From Fictibacillus aquaticus (GTDB lineage Bacteria; Bacillota; Bacilli; Bacillales; Fictibacillaceae), in the NCBI RefSeq assembly GCF_002245695.1, contig NZ_NOII01000002.1:461387-525386 (forward strand): 64,000 bases of DNA. Direction: 5' to 3'. A model generated the notes under the pieces. That model saw nothing but the letters and a program-made list of their open reading frames with translations. It did no database searches and was not told the DNA's origin. Shown in pieces: positions 17,996-26,487 of this stretch (within the stretch, counting starts at the first letter, position 1; each line of letters starts with the position of its first letter). Position numbers and translations under genes: made by a program.

Positions 17996-18063
17996 TGGGG
18001 TCCGGTACCATTTGCCAATAACAGCGCGAATATGCGCCTTTGTGCAAATGGTACCGGACCCCA
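17996..18063. repeat. GGTCCGGTACC palindrome, locus 1
   Basis: A perfect 20-bp inverted repeat, TGGGGTCCGGTACCATTTGC (17996-18015) and its complement (18044-18063). The 28-bp spacer has a smaller GCGC-GAATAT-GCGC hairpin. It lies between ytnP and trmB. The same core recurs at 37.83 kb. Confidence 0.85.
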
Positions 18064-18076
18064 TCATCAATCACGG

Positions 18077-18715
18077 TTATTTAAATTCGGCTTCTAAACG
18101 ATAGATGCGGAAACCTTTTTCCGAAAATTTTTCTTCATATTCAGTCATCACATTATTTTCGAAAGAACTTTTATGAAGATCCAAGCTTACATTCTTAAGC
18201 GTCATTCCATATTTGGACATACTATGCAAAGAGTATTCAAAAAGTCCTTGGTTATCAGTCTTAAAATGAATTTCCCCTTTACCATTAAGCACTTTCTCAT
18301 ACTGTGCTAAAAAGAACTCTGAAGTGAGCCGCCTTTTTTCATGTTTGGATTTTGGCCACGGATCAGAAAAGTTCAAATAGATCCGGTCAAGCTCTCCTTC
18401 TTCAAAAAAATCACTCAGTTTTTCAGCATTCTCTCTAATAATGCGAACGTTGGAAATCCCGGATTCTTTTATCCGGTCTAGAGCCGTTACTAGAATACTG
18501 TCGTAAATTTCCATGCCCAGGTAATTAACTTCAGGATTTTGAATGCCCATTCCTGTTATGAAACGGCCTTTTCCCGTACCTGCTTCCAGATGGATCGGAC
18601 CGTCATTTCCAAAATATTCACTCCATCTTCCCTTCCATTCAGCGGGATTCACCGGAGAAATTTCTGGGTGACTTAATAATTTATCTTTAGCCCAAGGCTT
18701 AAAACGCTGACGCAT
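18077..18715 (-). CDS. trmB: tRNA (guanine-N7-)-methyltransferase
   Basis: Methylates G46 in the variable loop of tRNAs. The SAM motif is EAGTGKGRFI (near residue 44) and the tRNA/catalytic motif is NFSDPWPKSKHEKRRL (about 115-130). Length 212 is normal. AAAGGAG lies 7 bases before the ATG. The gene ends just short of the palindromic repeat. Identification is secure. Confidence 0.96.
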   Translation of the reverse strand: MRQRFKPWAKDKLLSHPEISPVNPAEWKGRWSEYFGNDGPIHLEAGTGKGRFITGMGIQNPEVNYLGMEIYDSILVTALDRIKESGISNVRIIRENAEKLSDFFEEGELDRIYLNFSDPWPKSKHEKRRLTSEFFLAQYEKVLNGKGEIHFKTDNQGLFEYSLHSMSKYGMTLKNVSLDLHKSSFENNVMTEYEEKFSEKGFRIYRLEAEFK

Positions 18716-18870
18716 AACATGGCTCCTTTTAAATAAATTGACTTGGTCATTTTATCACGAAGTTCCCGCAAACGAAAGATGGCTGCTGCTACATGAAATT
18801 CTGATTCCAAGGAAAAATAAAAACACCGTTCATCACGGTGTCCATTACTCTACAGAAAGGAAGATGACAG

Positions 18871-19155
18871 GTGCCCCTTGATCACAGCCATCAGCTGTCC
18901 TTATTACGTGATATATTGCAGGATCATCTCGCTGACTGCAATGGTTCTTCAGCAGAGTGCGCTCAGCTCGAAAGACTGGCTTCCAAATTATCCTCCAACA
19001 GCCTCATTCACGAAGAATTAAGACAGGCGATTGTTTCTATCAATGAATATAGCCATACAGGAGCATCGCATCAGCAGCTTGACGTACACATCAAAGATCA
19101 CATGCCCCATATCGAAGGCTGGCTGAATACCATAACAGCTCATCAAACAGAATAA
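18871..19155 (+). CDS. ytzH: YtzH-like protein
   Basis: 94-residue, mostly helical, His/Gln-rich cytoplasmic protein resembling B. subtilis YtzH (start PLDHSHQLSLLRDIL). No function is known to me. The start is GTG, with AGAAAGGAAG seven bases before it. It is convergent with ytmP, an arrangement shared with B. subtilis as I recall. Confidence 0.8.
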   Translation: MPLDHSHQLSLLRDILQDHLADCNGSSAECAQLERLASKLSSNSLIHEELRQAIVSINEYSHTGASHQQLDVHIKDHMPHIEGWLNTITAHQTE

Positions 19156-19162
19156 AAGAATA

Positions 19163-19957
19163 TTACTGTGTAATTGAAGGGTGATTTAAAAGGCGGTAAA
19201 GCGTGCTTTCTGTTTCAGCCGCTTTTTCCGTTTCCCCTTTATTTATGTTCTGGATATGCATATATGCTGTCTGAGCTGTAACATACCAATGCATCCGCTT
19301 TTCAAGGCCTAGAGTGAGCTTCATGTTATATTCAGAAAGCCATTCGGCCCATTCGCTTTTTGGTATATAGCTATACAACAGCATCCCTAAGTCCAGTGCA
19401 GGATCTGCGACCATAGCACCGTCCCAGTCAATCAGAAAAAGCTGACTGTCCTTGCTGAGCATCCAGTTGTTATGATTGACATCACAATGACAGACCACTT
19501 TATCATCACATTGAATCTCGTTTTTATCTTCCATTAGGCGGGCGATGGATTCCTTTACAAGCTGAGAGCTGTTTTTCATCGCAGCAGACTGACGCTGCAG
19601 ATCAGCGATGATTAGTTCAGGGGTCAAAGGCATCTTTCCGAGCCTTTTCAGCATCTCGAGCAATTCATTTGAGCTGTGTATCTTGCCGAGAAGTTTTGCG
19701 ACATGGCTGCATTTCATTTCCGCTGATTTAAGTTCGCGCCCGTCGAGCCACTGCTGTGCGGAAATCACATCGCCATTTTCGAGACGCTTCGTCCATAGGA
19801 GCTTAGGTACGATTCCTTCCGCCGAAAGCACCGCTAAAAAAGGAGAAGAATTGCGTTTTAAGAAAAGTCGCTGCTCTTCATGCTGGGCGATATATGCTTC
19901 ACCTGTTGCTCCTCCAGCGGGGTACAGCCGCCATTCTTTTCCTAAAATATGTTCCAA
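19163..19957 (-). CDS. ytmP: Aminoglycoside/choline kinase-like phosphotransferase YtmP
   Basis: APH-fold kinase. The N-lobe has GGATGEAYI and FLKRNSSPF (Lys for ATP). The catalytic loop is CHCDVNHNNWM and the metal-binding motif is LIDWDGAMVADP. The natural substrate is unknown, possibly a small alcohol or sugar. I chose TTG at 19957, which follows AAGGTGA; a GTG three codons earlier and another at 19987 are alternatives, the last without any SD. The start therefore has some doubt. Confidence 0.85.
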   Translation of the reverse strand: MEHILGKEWRLYPAGGATGEAYIAQHEEQRLFLKRNSSPFLAVLSAEGIVPKLLWTKRLENGDVISAQQWLDGRELKSAEMKCSHVAKLLGKIHSSNELLEMLKRLGKMPLTPELIIADLQRQSAAMKNSSQLVKESIARLMEDKNEIQCDDKVVCHCDVNHNNWMLSKDSQLFLIDWDGAMVADPALDLGMLLYSYIPKSEWAEWLSEYNMKLTLGLEKRMHWYVTAQTAYMHIQNINKGETEKAAETESTLYRLLNHPSITQ

Positions 19958-20066
19958 TGCCTTCACCTTCTTCCATCCCCAAAACACGTTTTTATCAAAA
20001 TTCCGATTACCTCTACGAATTCACTATTTTATCATAATTCGACATGAAAAGTATATCTTAAAAATC

Positions 20067-22208
20067 TTAAACACCAGATGGCTTATAAAGGATCGCGTAC
20101 GACAAAGGTTCCATCAAGATACTTTGTTCTGATACTTCTTTTACCGGAAGTGTCCCTGCCGCCTTCAGCCATGGGGCACCTTCTATAGGAACCTTAACCT
20201 CTGCCTCAGTGTCTCGGGCGTTAATCAAAAGCAGCGCCTCCTGCCATTCTTCCTTGTTTTTTGGTTTTCGGTTCGTAACCCGGTAAAGGACGACTCCCGT
20301 TGAACCATCTTCTATCAAAGCTGTGCAGGCTCCAATTTCTTCTGGTGCCATAAATCTGAAACAAGGCTGAGCCTTTCGGATAGAAAGAAGCTCTATGAAT
20401 GTTTTCAAATCTTGATAAAAACGGTCTCTCCGCTTCCAATCAAGCCAGTTAATCTCATCAGGCGAACAATAGCTGTTTTCAAATCCATGCTTTGTTCTAT
20501 AAAATTCCTGCCCTGCATGAATGAATGGCACTCCCTGTGAGAAGACAGTCAGCACGAGAGCAATCTGCTGCCGTTTTAGCCTTTTAGATTCTTCTTCATG
20601 TGGATGAAGGATGCTGAGCCAGTCATAGAGTGTATGGTTATCGTGACATTCTACAAAATTGATGCTTTGTGATGCGTCAACAAATAGCCCGCCTCCTCCG
20701 CAGGATCCATTGAGCACACTTGCAAGCTGCCTGAAATTCCCGCTGATAAAACCATACTTATCTGGAAAGAAAACACTTCCTTTTACAGCGTCTCTAAAGC
20801 TGTCATTGAAAAAAGAGTATTGCGGAAGTTCTTTCGCTGCCCTAATGCTCGCTTTTTCCGATGGCTCCAGCAAGGTGTTCATTTCCCATCCTTCACCAAG
20901 CAAAAAAATGGAAGTGTCCTCTTGTAGAAGTTTTTTCGCAGCACGTTTCATCGTTTCTTTATCATGAATCCCCATAAGATCGAACCGAAATCCATCCACT
21001 TTGTATTCTTTTTGCCAGTAAGAGAGAGAATCAATGATATATTTCCGCATCATAGAACGTTCGGATGCTGTATCATTGCCTACTCCAGTTCCATTGGATG
21101 GTCTTCCACCTTGATCAAAACGGAAGTAATAGCCTGGAACAAGCTTTTCGAAGGAAGAGTTCTCACGGATATACACATGATTAAAAACTACATCGAGAAT
21201 GACACGGATACCGCTTTCATGAAGTGCGAGAACAGCCTGTTTCAGCTCGCGTATCCTTGCTGCTGGATCATCTGGATCCGTCGAGTATGATCCTTCAGGA
21301 GAGTTATAGTTTTCAGGGTCATATCCCCAGTTATATGATTCTCCTGGATTCCTTTCATCTACACTTCCAAAGTCAGCTACAGGAAGCAGCTGTACGTGTG
21401 TCACACCAAGATTTTTCAAGTAATCCAGGCCGGTTTCAATATTTCCAGGAGTTTTTGTCCCGCTTTCACAAAAAGCGAGAAACTTTCTCTTATTTTTCAT
21501 TCCGCTTTCCGGATGAGAGGAGAAGTCTCTTACCTGAAGTTCGTAAATAACAGAATCCGTCTTGCTTATCGGAGCTGGTCTGTTATGATCTTCCCAGCCT
21601 GCTGGATGAGTGTGATCAAGGCAGACAACCAGTCCCTTCTCCCCATTGGCCGTCACACTTCTTGCATATGGATCTACTGCTAAAACAGTCTTGTGGTTCA
21701 CCCTGCCGGAAAAAAGATACGCATCGCCGTGGCAGTCGCCTAAAGCTTCAGCACTCCAGACACCTTTATCATTTCTTTTCATCGGCAGTGTCAACGGCAT
21801 CCCTTTTCCGCCTTTCCATAAAAGCACGTTCATTTCTGTGCTGACTGGCGACCAGACCTTAAATACCGTCTTATCCTTCGTGTATAGACTTCCAAGCTCA
21901 CCGCTGCAGCTGAACCTCTTTTCAAATTCAGCTGTCCTCACTACGCTGCCCAGTTTTAATGGCACAGAAGAAAATCCTGGTCCATAGATCAAGTACTCTT
22001 TTCCGATATCCAGTGCTTTTTCAGCGGTCATATAAAATATCAGCGTGCCATCGATCCACTGCTCAGAAATGCGTTTCAAGGAAATTTTCTCACGCCCGCA
22101 AGTTAAATGGAACGAGGCTTCTCTTGATATCTCTTCATGAAGAAGAACTGTGATCATCGTGAACGTATCCAAATATGCCTGCGGCTGATGCTTGGATTCT
22201 TCTGTCAT
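20067..22208 (-). CDS. amyX: Type I pullulanase
   Basis: 713-residue cytoplasmic debranching enzyme that cleaves alpha-1,6 links in pullulan, glycogen and limit dextrins. A CBM48-like N-terminal part (about 110-210) precedes the GH13 barrel. Motifs in order: the pullulanase mark YNWGYDP, DVVFNHV, VDGFRFDLMG with the nucleophile Asp, LLGEGWE with the acid Glu, and VECHDNHTL. There is no signal peptide. The ATG at 22208 has AGGAG at 8 bases; the GTG three codons earlier overlaps that SD. Confidence 0.95.
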   Translation of the reverse strand: MTEESKHQPQAYLDTFTMITVLLHEEISREASFHLTCGREKISLKRISEQWIDGTLIFYMTAEKALDIGKEYLIYGPGFSSVPLKLGSVVRTAEFEKRFSCSGELGSLYTKDKTVFKVWSPVSTEMNVLLWKGGKGMPLTLPMKRNDKGVWSAEALGDCHGDAYLFSGRVNHKTVLAVDPYARSVTANGEKGLVVCLDHTHPAGWEDHNRPAPISKTDSVIYELQVRDFSSHPESGMKNKRKFLAFCESGTKTPGNIETGLDYLKNLGVTHVQLLPVADFGSVDERNPGESYNWGYDPENYNSPEGSYSTDPDDPAARIRELKQAVLALHESGIRVILDVVFNHVYIRENSSFEKLVPGYYFRFDQGGRPSNGTGVGNDTASERSMMRKYIIDSLSYWQKEYKVDGFRFDLMGIHDKETMKRAAKKLLQEDTSIFLLGEGWEMNTLLEPSEKASIRAAKELPQYSFFNDSFRDAVKGSVFFPDKYGFISGNFRQLASVLNGSCGGGGLFVDASQSINFVECHDNHTLYDWLSILHPHEEESKRLKRQQIALVLTVFSQGVPFIHAGQEFYRTKHGFENSYCSPDEINWLDWKRRDRFYQDLKTFIELLSIRKAQPCFRFMAPEEIGACTALIEDGSTGVVLYRVTNRKPKNKEEWQEALLLINARDTEAEVKVPIEGAPWLKAAGTLPVKEVSEQSILMEPLSYAILYKPSGV

Positions 22209-22269
22209 GTTTTTCACTCCTGCCTTTCTGGTTCTCCTATATCATATTGGGACGGTTTGGATGATGTTA

Positions 22270-22310
22270 AACATGGACAAAAGAAAAGGGCGGCAACATT
22301 TCATTGCCGC
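22270..22310 (-). terminator. Possible terminator behind repeat copy C
   Basis: GCGGCAA-CATTTCA-TTGCCGC. On the minus strand it is followed by CCCTTTTCTTTTG. It might end ytlR transcripts after they pass through repeat C. The T-run is interrupted, so support is moderate. Confidence 0.4.
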
Positions 22311-22479
22311 TGCAGGAACTACATTCTACATGGGTGAAAAACAACAAGAAATACCTACAGAGGTTTTTATTTATCTCTTTTCATAATTTGTAATTTGGCG
22401 GAATACCTTCGAGGTGAGGTTAGCTTCAATGACTAGTCCGTTCGTTAGATTGCTTTTGCTGACTTTTCATCACATTTAC

Positions 22480-22795
22480 TTGATCTTCTTGAATACTTCT
22501 TTGTACAAGTTGATCGTAGTGTAAGGCGCCGACTCCAGCGGGACGAGTGGGACAGGTGAGACCCTTTAGGGCGCGGAGCGGCAAAGGGGCTCACCTGTCC
22601 AGCAGAAAATGGCTAGCCACTCGAGGTCAAAAGGGCAAGTGTCCAATAAGTCAAAGTACGACTTACCGGCCCCTTTCCCTTTTGCTTGTCGTGGCTGAAC
22701 GAGCCATTTCTGCTTTTCGCCACGCCCCGCGGAAAGCGTGCGCCTGAAACGGAGATCAACCTCTTCTCTGAATTCTAAAATGCAACATAGGTTGC
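22480..22795 (+). repeat. Modular intergenic repeat, copy C (core 22509-22760)
   Basis: 252-bp core with both hairpins but without the left GAAAATG module. Hairpin 1 is 22550-22600 (GGACAGGTGAG with CTCACCTGTCC, inside it CCCTTT with AAAGGG). Hairpin 2 is 22601-22714: AGCAGAAAATGGCT pairs with AGCCATTTCTGCT, AGCCAC with GTGGCT, CAAAAGGG with CCCTTTTG, and TAAGTC with GACTTA. Between amyX and ytlR, both on the minus strand. The 22209-22480 stretch holds only a weak terminator-like hairpin and a dubious 37-codon frame. Confidence 0.92.
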
Positions 22796-22809
22796 TAAAA
22801 CAAACTTTA

Positions 22810-23739
22810 TTAAAGCTTCAAACGGGCGGCAGACGGCTGGACAGTCACCTCTACCGGAGTGGTGCCTGCATGCTCGCCGTCTGCATGAATCATCATCGGA
22901 GTGTTCGAATGTATCGTGATGCTTCTTCCTTTAAGCAGCGTTACCCCTTTTTGCCGTACATGAGACCCTGAAAAAACAGTAATAAAAAGAAGCAGCAGCT
23001 TTTTCCAGGACATATCATGAACGATGCAGAGATCGAGGATGCCGTCAGATGCATCAGCTTCAGGACATATTTTCATGCCGCCTCCGTAAAATGGCAAATT
23101 ACCGACAGCCACAAGCCATACTCCGCTAAAATGATAGTCCGCCCCGTCTATTACGAGATCAACATCACGAGGTGTATAACGCGGCAAAACACTGAAAAGA
23201 GCCAGCACATAAGACAGCGTGCCAAGACGTAAAAAATGGAAAACCTTTTTATAAGGTGAATCGTCAGCTCTCTTGGAAACTTCTCCATCCAGACCCACAC
23301 CGATCGCACTTACAAAATACCGGGGCTGGCCTCCACGGCCGATAAGCTTAAGTTTCCCGAGATCTATTGCAGCATCACGCATCTTGCCTTTCAGGCGGCC
23401 AAAATGCTGGCTGACTGTCATCCTCTTCTTATAGATTCCACGGATAATATCATTTCCGGATCCTCCAGACACAAAAGTAAAAGGGATATGACGTCTTTCG
23501 TGTAAGCCATTGGCCACTTCATTGATCGTTCCGTCGCCGCCGACTGCCACGATTGCTTTTATTTCATCAGTATTGATATAAGAAATTTTTTTGGCGATCT
23601 CATCCGCATGCCCCTGATGCTCAGTAAAATGAGACCGGTAGGGTATATTTTCTTTGTCGAGCAATCTTTTGAGCGTTTTCCAAACCGTAAGTGCTTTTCT
23701 GTTATGCTTGTTAATTATAAAAAAATATTTTTGCTTCAT
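22810..23739 (-). CDS. ytlR: Diacylglycerol/lipid kinase family protein YtlR
   Basis: 309 residues with the DAGK catalytic domain: AIVAVGGDGTINEVANG (nucleotide site, about residues 63-79), VSGGSGNDIIRGI and VGLDGEVSKRAD. The C-terminal half is a beta-sandwich with FYGGGMKICPEA and HADGE. It probably phosphorylates a lipid or sphingoid-like alcohol at the membrane; the substrate is not established for YtlR. AGGA precedes the ATG. It follows ytlQ by 36 bases, within a ytlP-ytlQ-ytlR order that B. subtilis shares. Confidence 0.88.
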   Translation of the reverse strand: MKQKYFFIINKHNRKALTVWKTLKRLLDKENIPYRSHFTEHQGHADEIAKKISYINTDEIKAIVAVGGDGTINEVANGLHERRHIPFTFVSGGSGNDIIRGIYKKRMTVSQHFGRLKGKMRDAAIDLGKLKLIGRGGQPRYFVSAIGVGLDGEVSKRADDSPYKKVFHFLRLGTLSYVLALFSVLPRYTPRDVDLVIDGADYHFSGVWLVAVGNLPFYGGGMKICPEADASDGILDLCIVHDMSWKKLLLLFITVFSGSHVRQKGVTLLKGRSITIHSNTPMMIHADGEHAGTTPVEVTVQPSAARLKL

Positions 23740-23775
23740 TTGTTTTCCTGATCCTCGTGTATGTATTTTCAGACT

Positions 23776-24726
23776 TTATTCGACAGGATCAGCAAAAAAT
23801 CCTTCTTTTTCCTCTTCATCTCCACTTTCTGAAAGCTGCTCACCGCGGCGGTACAAAGAGTTCGTTACACAATGAGAAAGCAGTTCAGAAACAAATTTCA
23901 GCTGCTGGCTTTTTACCGGAGCAGGTTCTCTTTTTATGCTTTCAAGCCACCCAGGAAAAAGCCTTTTATCAATATACATCGTCCTTCTCCAGTCATCATC
24001 TTCATCAATGAACGCATCCTTTGCGATGACTGCTTTCTTCAAACTGAGCTGCCCCGCAAAAGGAAGCATCAACTGTGATACTGCTTGTTCCATCCTTTGC
24101 ATCGCAATATGCGGACTTATGTACCTCTTCCCCGCGAGTTCGCTGTTCTGCCAGAAACGCTTGCTTTCTTCCTTCCAAATACCCTCTTGATCAAGCCAAA
24201 CGGTCAGCCACACATCCGCAGGACCAACGACAATGATCTCCAGTTCAACTGGGGCGCTTATATAATGAATAACAGGTTTATAGAACACAAAATAATTATC
24301 GGGAACTTCTTCTGCAAGATAGCGAAGCAGCTTGTGATCAAGAATAGAAGGATCTAATTCTGAAAGCTCGTTAACAGTTGAACTCGCCCATTTCAACTGA
24401 AACGAAAAAAGTTCTTCTCTATATTCCTCTATTTTTTCACGTGCTGTTTTAACTTTGTATAAAGGAAAAGAAGGCTCCTTTTTTTCCTCTTCTATTAGAT
24501 TTTGTTTTTGTTTTGGTTTATTGAACCATCGATTGAATAGCCGTTTCTTGTTTTGTTCAGGCAGCTGCTTAACAGCCGTCTCTTCTTCAATAAAATGTTC
24601 ATGATCCTCTGCTGCCAATTTCTCCTCCCGTCTTTTTTTCTTTAAACGGATAAACTGTGACTGATAATGGTATAGATTTTTTTCATACCGGGACACATAA
24701 TCATGAATTTTCACCAAGTGTGCCAT
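23776..24726 (-). CDS. ytlQ: YtlQ-like protein of unknown function
   Basis: 316-residue soluble protein: a basic and acidic coiled N-terminal part (about 1-85, LKKKRREEK) and a globular C-terminal part. The stretch PVELEIIVVGPADVWLTVWLD looks weakly like the core of nuclease-related NERD domains, but the usual catalytic EVK is absent, so no activity is claimed. Identity with YtlQ rests on position between thpR and ytlR and on size. AAGGAG precedes the ATG; the gene begins 11 bases after thpR ends. Confidence 0.6.
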   Translation of the reverse strand: MAHLVKIHDYVSRYEKNLYHYQSQFIRLKKKRREEKLAAEDHEHFIEEETAVKQLPEQNKKRLFNRWFNKPKQKQNLIEEEKKEPSFPLYKVKTAREKIEEYREELFSFQLKWASSTVNELSELDPSILDHKLLRYLAEEVPDNYFVFYKPVIHYISAPVELEIIVVGPADVWLTVWLDQEGIWKEESKRFWQNSELAGKRYISPHIAMQRMEQAVSQLMLPFAGQLSLKKAVIAKDAFIDEDDDWRRTMYIDKRLFPGWLESIKREPAPVKSQQLKFVSELLSHCVTNSLYRRGEQLSESGDEEEKEGFFADPVE

Positions 24727-24737
24727 TCTTATTCTCC

Positions 24738-25298
24738 TTAATCATAATTTAGTTGAAAAGTTTCCTTACGATGATACTTGGGAAGCATTCCGACCTTTGT
24801 TTCAAAAAGAACAAACTCTTTTTGCGGAACAGATATGGATGTTCCTCGTATCGGCCATAAATCCGATACGTCATATTGTAATGGCGGGGCATCATTAATG
24901 TATGACCGGGCAAGCGTGATGTGTGGTGCGAAAGGCCGTTCTTCAATAATAAAGCCACATTCTCTGCACATTTCAGATACCTTTTTCTGCAGTTCTTCGA
25001 GTGCCGCATTTCTTGCCACCCCCGCCCATAATATACGAGGTTTCTGAGCCCGTCCGAAACTGCCGATTGAATCAATCTCTAGTGTGAGCGGACTGGCGGT
25101 TATCGTGCTTAGCATTTCTTTTAATTTATTTAATGCCTCTTCTCTCGCGTTCCCTAAAAATACAAGTGTCAAATGATAGTCCTCATGATGCACCCATTTT
25201 TTCATAGGAACCTTGTCCTTGAGCGTTTGAGTGACCTCTGCCAGCTTTTTTTTCGCTTCTGCTGACAGAGGCAGCGCTAGAAATACGTGCCTATCCAT
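24738..25298 (-). CDS. thpR: RNA 2',3'-cyclic phosphodiesterase (2H family)
   Basis: 186 residues with the two 2H-phosphoesterase motifs HLTLVFLG (about 43-50) and HITLARS (about 125-131). The family opens 2',3'-cyclic phosphates and in vitro can reverse to 2'-5' ligation. Corresponds to YtlP. AAGGG precedes the ATG. First gene of the thpR-ytlQ-ytlR set. Confidence 0.9.
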   Translation of the reverse strand: MDRHVFLALPLSAEAKKKLAEVTQTLKDKVPMKKWVHHEDYHLTLVFLGNAREEALNKLKEMLSTITASPLTLEIDSIGSFGRAQKPRILWAGVARNAALEELQKKVSEMCRECGFIIEERPFAPHITLARSYINDAPPLQYDVSDLWPIRGTSISVPQKEFVLFETKVGMLPKYHRKETFQLNYD

Positions 25299-25422
25299 AT
25301 ATACCCTTCTTTCATTATTGATTATTTTATCAGAATAGCCCTTAATGTCGATTTATTTTCATCAGTATTCATTCTTTGGTATACTGAAACAAAATTTTCT
25401 AAACGTAAGGAAGGTTCACTTT

Positions 25423-26352
25423 ATGAAAGTTGTTCAAAACATGTCCGAGCTGATCGGCGATACGCCTTTCGTTAAGCTAAATAAACTTCCAGATCCAGAT
25501 GGTGCAGATGTGTATGTGAAACTCGAATATTTCAATCCGAGCCGCAGCCTGAAAGACAGAGCTGCATATAATATGATTCTGCAGGCTGAAAAAGCCGGTC
25601 TTTTACAGCCTGATTCTGTCATTATTGAACCGACATCAGGCAATACCGGAATAGGCCTGGCCATGAATTGCGCAGCGCGAGGCTACAAATCCATCATCGT
25701 GATGCCCGATACGATGACTCAGGAAAGAATCAGCCTGCTGAAGGCATATGGATCGGAAGTAGTGCTGACACCTGGCGATGAAAAGATGCCAGGCGCCATC
25801 CGAAAAGCTCAAGAGCTAGCTGAAAAAACCCCGAACAGTTTTATACCAATGCAGTTCGAAAACAGTGCCAACCCAGATGCTCACCGCCACACTACAGCTG
25901 TTGAAATAAAAGAAGCAGTTGAAGAAATAGGGCTTCCATTCACTGCCTTTATTGCACCAGCCGGGACAGGAGGTACTATCACCGGAACTGGCGAAACGCT
26001 TAAAGAATGGTTCCCTGATCTGACCGTTCATGTTGTCGAACCAGACGGCTCTCCCGTCCTTTCTGGGGGAAAGCCTGGCAAACACAAACTCGTCGGAACG
26101 AGCCCGGGATTTGTTCCGCCAATCTTGAACACGTCCGTTTATGATGAAATTCTCCGTATAGAAGACGATGACGCATACAATATCACGCGCAGACTGGCAG
26201 CCGAAGAAGGCATTTTGGTCGGACCTTCATCGGGAGCATCCGTTTTTGCTGCATTAAAAATCGCAGCATCCCGAAAAAAAGGCGAAGTAGTTATCTGCAT
26301 CACATGCGATTCAGGAGAAAGATACTTATCCAGCGATCTCTTTCAATTCTAA
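25423..26352 (+). CDS. ytkP: PLP-dependent cysteine synthase-like protein YtkP
   Basis: 309-residue fold-type II PLP enzyme. The Schiff-base lysine is in SRSLKDRAA, the substrate loop is EPTSGNTGIG, the phosphate cup is GTGGTITGTG, and SSGASVFAA closes the active site. It resembles O-acetylserine sulfhydrylases, but as a paralogue outside the main cysK locus its true substrate is uncertain. ATG at 25423 after AAGGAAGG; the frame from 25345 upstream lacks an SD. A likely promoter is TTCATC-N16-TATACT near 25360-25387. Confidence 0.88.
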   Translation: MKVVQNMSELIGDTPFVKLNKLPDPDGADVYVKLEYFNPSRSLKDRAAYNMILQAEKAGLLQPDSVIIEPTSGNTGIGLAMNCAARGYKSIIVMPDTMTQERISLLKAYGSEVVLTPGDEKMPGAIRKAQELAEKTPNSFIPMQFENSANPDAHRHTTAVEIKEAVEEIGLPFTAFIAPAGTGGTITGTGETLKEWFPDLTVHVVEPDGSPVLSGGKPGKHKLVGTSPGFVPPILNTSVYDEILRIEDDDAYNITRRLAAEEGILVGPSSGASVFAALKIAASRKKGEVVICITCDSGERYLSSDLFQF

Positions 26353-26446
26353 AAAATGTTAATCATCTCTGCTGCTTTTCGCTAAACTGACTTGAACGGA
26401 TACGGGCGAAATACTCAACAAGACTAGTTTAACAGAGATAAATAAT

Positions 26447-26484
26447 AAAGCCGGATTCACATATGAACTGTGAATCCGGCTTTT
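26447..26484. terminator. Bidirectional terminator between ytkP and MFS gene
   Basis: AAGCCGGATTCAC and GTGAATCCGGCTT form a 13-bp stem with a nine-base loop. It lies between convergent genes, with T-rich tails on both strands. Confidence 0.88.
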
Positions 26485-26487
26485 GCT

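Noticed and set aside
17948..18070. N-terminal extension of ytnP through the GGTACC palindrome
   Set aside because: Relatives start at the TTG-encoded residue; the extension is a read through a repeat and lacks an SD.
22273..22386. 37-codon frame starting MDKRKGRQHFIAAAG upstream of amyX
   Set aside because: Only a weak GGATG precedes it, there is no promoter or family match, and it overlaps a terminator-like hairpin. It may be real but support is too thin.
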